The translations under genes and the position numbers were made by a program. A stretch of DNA of 8,376 nt, from positions 2,716-11,091 of the forward strand of contig DOEZ01000263.1 of assembly GCA_003532715.1 (NCBI GenBank), in the 5' to 3' direction. Positions within the stretch are counted from its first letter, which is position 1, and each line of letters opens with the position of its first letter. This document shows, in pieces, positions 6,377 to 8,376 of the stretch. The notes under the pieces were generated by a model. The model did not search any database, was not told where the DNA came from, and was given only the letters and a program-made list of their open reading frames with translations. This DNA is from Planctomycetaceae bacterium (lineage in GTDB: Bacteria > Planctomycetota > Planctomycetia > Pirellulales > Thermoguttaceae).

Positions 6377-6574
6377 CTTGGCGAAATTCGGTCCGACGCA
6401 TTGTACACGTTGGACGAAATTCGCCGGCGGCTTGGGCTTGGTAGTCATGCCGTGCGAGAGGCACGGCGGCGTGGCTTGCCCGTTCGGAAAATCGGGCGCA
6501 AGTGTTTTGTCTTGGGACGCGATATTCTCGACTTCGCGGCCGACAGCGGGAAGGGGGTGCCCGATGCAGAGTAG
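6359..6574 (+). CDS. Excisionase/AlpA-like HTH protein (first of three)
   Basis: The 71-residue protein has a MerR/excisionase-type winged HTH (HTH_17-like) at residues 15-60. LYTLDEIRRRLGLGSHAVRE contains the HTH, RRRGLPVRKIGRKCFV the wing, and GRDILDFA the closing helix. Such proteins bind DNA as excisionases or as AlpA-type transcription activators of mobile elements. The ATG at 6359 is preferred over a GTG at 6233, because the intervening translation is not protein-like and runs through the motif array. The ribosome binding site is weak (GGTG, about 10 bases upstream). A TGTGAAAGAC motif copy lies within codons 3-6, so the protein or a neighbour may bind over its own start. It overlaps the next gene by 11 bases. 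Confidence 0.75.
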   Translation: MESVKDLGEIRSDALYTLDEIRRRLGLGSHAVREARRRGLPVRKIGRKCFVLGRDILDFAADSGKGVPDAE

Positions 6575-6824
6575 CACTATCCCCGAGGGTGCCGAGTTGT
6601 TGACGTTGCGAGAGGTTGCCCTTCTGTGCGGCGTTTCCGACAGAAAGGTTTGGGCTTGGGCCGAAACCGGGCTTTCCCCTGCACCGCTGAAGCTGTCTCG
6701 CGGGTGCGTTCGCTACAGTGAGACGGCCTATCTTCAGTGTGACGCCGACGAGGCACGGCAACGACTGATGGACATGGGCGTCAAGGTCGATCTCTGCAAC
6801 CCGCCGAAGCGGGAGGGGGAGTGA
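6564..6824 (+). CDS. Excisionase/AlpA-like HTH protein (second of three)
   Basis: The 86-residue protein starts at ATG 6564 with AAGGGGG at 6551-6557, 6 bases upstream. Residues 12-58 fit the HTH_17 pattern. LLTLREVALLCGVSDRKVWA is the HTH, ETGLSPAPLKLSRGCVRYSE the wing, and a helix with YLQCDADEARQ follows. A short Cys/Pro/Lys/Glu tail follows. It starts 11 bases before the stop of the first HTH gene, and its own stop overlaps a GTG of the third, so the three are likely translated together. It could be an excisionase, a transcription activator or a paralogous modulator; the sequence does not say which. Longer in-frame translation upstream (from 6378) is only a shadow of the first gene. Confidence 0.75.
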   Translation: MQSSTIPEGAELLTLREVALLCGVSDRKVWAWAETGLSPAPLKLSRGCVRYSETAYLQCDADEARQRLMDMGVKVDLCNPPKREGE

Positions 6825-6826
6825 GT

Positions 6827-7039
6827 ATGTTGACGGACGCACCCAAGCTCCTGCTGTCGGCTGTGGAGGCGGCCCGGGCGATGTCGGTATCGCCCCGGAC
6901 CCTTTGGGGGCTGACTCAACCCCGCGGGCCGATCCCCGCGATTCGTCTTGGCTCGCGCGTGCTCTACAGCCCGTCGGTTCTGGAGCGGTGGATCGGCGAA
7001 CAGACCGGGGGCGACCTTGGAGGGCGCGATGCTGAGTAG
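6827..7039 (+). CDS. Excisionase/AlpA-like HTH protein (third of three)
   Basis: The 70-residue protein has an HTH_17-like domain at 8-57. LLSAVEAARAMSVSPRTLWG is the HTH, PIPAIRLGSRVLYS the wing and SVLERWIGEQ the last helix. This is the cleanest family match of the three. The ATG at 6827 is chosen because GGAGGGGG (6812-6819) lies 7 bases upstream. A GTG at 6821, overlapping the preceding TGA, would sit too close to that site. The C-terminus is a short Gly/Asp tail. It completes a run of three small winged-HTH genes before the replication genes. Confidence 0.78.
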   Translation: MLTDAPKLLLSAVEAARAMSVSPRTLWGLTQPRGPIPAIRLGSRVLYSPSVLERWIGEQTGGDLGGRDAE

Positions 7040-7095
7040 GCTCGACATCCACCACGCCCTAATCTGACGTTGTTTTTGTGAAAGGAGTTGAAAAG

Positions 7096-7371
7096 ATGAA
7101 TCTGCGAATTGACAAGATCGAACACGACCAGGACAGAACGCCGCCGCTTCGTGTCGCGTTTCGTGAGAGCGACGACGCAGACACGACGCACACCATCGAC
7201 GTCGATGCGTCGGCACTGCAAAGTTTCGGTGCGTTTCAGCGCGTCGTGGCGAACCGGCTGGGAATTTTTCTCCGCAGTGATGTTGAGTATGAGCGAACCG
7301 CGCAACAGACGCGGACGTTGTGGGGCGACATGATCGAAGACGGCTTTCGCGCCGGGAGGGCGGTTCGATGA
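7096..7371 (+). CDS. Unrecognised 91-residue element protein
   Basis: The ATG at 7096 has AAAGGAG at 7081-7087, 8 bases upstream, the strongest ribosome binding site nearby; a GTG at 7078 in frame precedes that site and is unlikely. The protein is hydrophilic, with a beta-like start (LRIDKIEHDQ, PPLRVAFRES) and a central DVDASALQSFGAFQRVVANR. The end is helical and contains TLWGDMIEDGFRAGRAVR. No catalytic motif, signal peptide or membrane segment is seen. It lies 56 bases after the HTH cluster on the same strand and ahead of replication genes, so a role in element replication or its control is likely by position only. The last codons overlap a possible 25-codon ORF. Confidence 0.65.
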   Translation: MNLRIDKIEHDQDRTPPLRVAFRESDDADTTHTIDVDASALQSFGAFQRVVANRLGIFLRSDVEYERTAQQTRTLWGDMIEDGFRAGRAVR

Positions 7372-7445
7372 CGACAGGCGACACGTCGCCGGCGATTTCG
7401 TTTCTCATTTTGTTACAGGGAGTGTGTTATGTCGCTGCAATTTGA
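7368..7445 (+). CDS. Possible 25-residue coupling ORF
   Basis: ATG 7368 overlaps the upstream stop as ATGA, with GGGAGGG (7354-7360) 7 bases upstream. The ORF runs 25 codons and stops at TGA 7443-7445, that is 15 bases inside the next gene, which is in another frame. The peptide is hydrophobic (SPAISFLILLQGVCYVAAI). It may be a tiny membrane peptide, or its translation may carry ribosomes across the gap to restart at 7429. Chance is a fair alternative for so short a frame, though both the overlap and the ribosome binding site are good. Confidence 0.25.
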   Translation: MTTGDTSPAISFLILLQGVCYVAAI

Positions 7446-7782
7446 AGTTACCCATGGCGGCGGTGTTCCCGCCGGCCTTTACAAGACTAGGTTCGTCACT
7501 GTTGAGCAGACGGAGCACGACGAGTACGGTGCCGGCCTGAAGTTTGTGTTCGACGTGATCCAAGGCGATCACGTCGGTGAACAGGCGACGCGCATTACTG
7601 GCGCGAGGCCGACGGCGAAAAATGCCGCCGGCCGGATGCTCGCCGGTCTGCTTGGCGAGACATTAAAGCCGGGAACCACCGTCAATCTCGATCGGTGCGT
7701 CGGCAAGGAATATCTCTGTCAAGTCGAGGAAACGTCAAATGGCGGGACCCGGATCGCGACCGTCATGCCGGCCGGCGTCTGA
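7429..7782 (+). CDS. 117-residue element protein, possibly DUF669/OB-fold-like
   Basis: The ATG at 7429 has CAGGGAG at 7416-7422, 6 bases upstream. The protein is mainly beta: residues 1-50 (FEVTHGGGVPAGLYKTRF, then LKFVFDVIQGDHVGEQATR) match the pattern of phage DUF669-type and related single-strand DNA-binding-like proteins, where a 'P.G.Y' strand is followed by 'F.V..G...G'. The middle (TAKNAAGRMLAGLLGE) is a helix, and the end (LCQVEETSNGGTRIATVMPA) is again beta. Such genes often lie next to phage recombination or primase genes. A role in binding DNA during replication is therefore inferred from the pattern and the position before the primase. The family assignment is tentative. Confidence 0.65.
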   Translation: MSLQFEVTHGGGVPAGLYKTRFVTVEQTEHDEYGAGLKFVFDVIQGDHVGEQATRITGARPTAKNAAGRMLAGLLGETLKPGTTVNLDRCVGKEYLCQVEETSNGGTRIATVMPAGV

Positions 7783-7791
7783 CCAAGAAGT

Positions 7792-7827
7792 GAAGCGAGG
7801 CTGGCGATTGTGAACCGGCCTCGCTTC
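7792..7827 (+). terminator. Intergenic hairpin before the primase, without a T-run
   Basis: GAAGCGAGGCTGG (7792-7804) pairs with CCGGCCTCGCTTC (7815-7827): 12 Watson-Crick pairs and one G-U around a 10-base loop (CGATTGTGAA). It lies 10 bases after the stop of the preceding gene and 31 bases before the primase start. A run of T is lacking, so it is not a classical intrinsic terminator. It could act as an attenuator, an RNA-processing or mRNA-stabilising hairpin, or a DNA site. The loop contains TGTGAA, the start of the upstream array motif. Confidence 0.45.
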
Positions 7828-7858
7828 CATGTTTCTCACTCCCCGAGGAGTCGCTTTT

Positions 7859-8376
7859 ATGATAGGTACGGATGTCACAAATGTCAAGCGTGCGGCGCTC
7901 GATCTGGCCAAGGCAGGTTTCGCCGTCTTCCCCTGCAAGGCCAAAAACAAGGCGCCGGCTTGCCCGCACGGGTTCAAGGATGCAAGCACTGATCCGGCCG
8001 TGATTGAGAAGCTATTCAGCAAGCCGAATTTGAATCTCGCGATCGCCACCGGCCCGGCGAGCGGCTGTTGGGTCCTCGATGTCGAGAACCTCGGCCTGGC
8101 CGATCTCGCACGGCTCGAACGCGAGCACGGCGAGCTGCCGCAGACCGTATCACAGCAAACCGGCGGCGGCGGCGTGCATTACTTTTTCAAGTGGGATGGC
8201 CGGCGCCCAGTCACGAACAAGGCCAAGCTCGGCGGTCTCAATATCGACGTCAGAGGTGACGGCGGATATGTCGTCGTTCCTCCCTCGGTCCATGACAAGA
8301 GCGGCGAGGCATACGAGTGGGGGAACTCGCCCGGATCGGTGCTGATCGCCGAGGCGCCGGCGTGGCTTGTCGAGTT
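7859..8376 (+). CDS. Bifunctional DNA primase/polymerase, N-terminal part (runs off right edge)
   Basis: The ATG at 7859 has GAGGAG (7845-7850) 8 bases upstream. The 172 visible residues form the archaeo-eukaryotic-type prim-pol domain found in phages, plasmids and satellites. Its pieces are AALDLAKAGFAVFPCKAKNK at 12-31, the GFKDAST region at 38-44, and LAIATGPASG at 60-69. Motif I is VLDVE with D74 and E76, then LPQTVSQQTGGGGVHYFFK with H107 (motif II) and NIDVRGDGGYVVVPPSVH with D130 (motif III). All the expected metal and nucleotide ligands are present, so it should make primers and extend them in element replication. Most relatives known to me have DxD at motif I; DxE is also known, for example in the pRN1 replication protein. 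A helicase domain normally follows in such proteins but lies outside the window. Confidence 0.9.
   Translation, partial: MIGTDVTNVKRAALDLAKAGFAVFPCKAKNKAPACPHGFKDASTDPAVIEKLFSKPNLNLAIATGPASGCWVLDVENLGLADLARLEREHGELPQTVSQQTGGGGVHYFFKWDGRRPVTNKAKLGGLNIDVRGDGGYVVVPPSVHDKSGEAYEWGNSPGSVLIAEAPAWLVE

Noticed and set aside
7077..7086. Further copy of the TGTGAAAGAA motif (TGTGAAAGGA)
   Set aside because: It overlaps the AAAGGAG ribosome binding site of the gene at 7096, which explains the match without a binding site.
6357..7408. Long minus-strand frames opposite the HTH cluster and the following gene
   Set aside because: These are high-GC mirror frames. They are Arg/Ser/Pro-rich, have no ribosome binding sites and lie opposite three supported genes.

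Overview
The window looks like accessory DNA from a planctomycete-type bacterium (inference). The clues are a very long TPR protein with an N-terminal CxxC...CxxC zinc ribbon, a style common in that phylum, and GC-rich phage-satellite-like genes with good Shine-Dalgarno sites. No rRNA or tRNA is present and the taxonomic call is moderate at best.

Left third (1-2680): a decayed, defence-flavoured region. It holds the tail of an unrecognised gene (2-118), the N-terminal half of a DUF262 gene (184-513) that stops early, and directly behind it, in another frame, the C-terminal part of a UvrD-like superfamily 1 helicase (about 504-1115) with no ATP-binding half. This looks like a deletion scar joining two gene remnants. 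An apparently intact 358-residue protein follows (1204-2280), with a DUF4145-like N-terminus, a coiled coil and three C-terminal CxxC pairs, then a possible 40-residue gene (2292-2414). The next stretch carries TA-bounded inverted ends that resemble an IS630/mariner-type miniature element (2541-2645).

Middle (2683-5289, minus strand): one 868-residue protein with a zinc ribbon followed by about 22 TPR units, read from a plausible sigma70-like promoter at 5356-5383.

Right third (about 5400-8376, plus strand, visibly more GC-rich): the early module of an integrative element, satellite or prophage. A 198-residue HTH protein (5541-6137) sits behind a leader with two interleaved, mutually exclusive hairpins, one of which covers its ribosome binding site. 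After it comes a roughly 220-base non-coding region with at least six copies of a 10-bp motif, TGTGAAAGAA, in both orientations (iterons or operators). Then follow three small, tightly packed excisionase/AlpA-like HTH genes (6359-7039), an unrecognised 91-residue protein, a possible 25-codon coupling ORF, a 117-residue protein that may be a DUF669/OB-fold-like DNA-replication accessory, and the start of a bifunctional primase-polymerase that runs off the right edge. The order of AlpA-like regulators followed by a primase resembles Gram-negative phage-inducible chromosomal islands, but no integrase or attachment site is visible here. The most interesting structures are the motif array between the HTH gene and the triple HTH cluster, and the interleaved hairpin leader.
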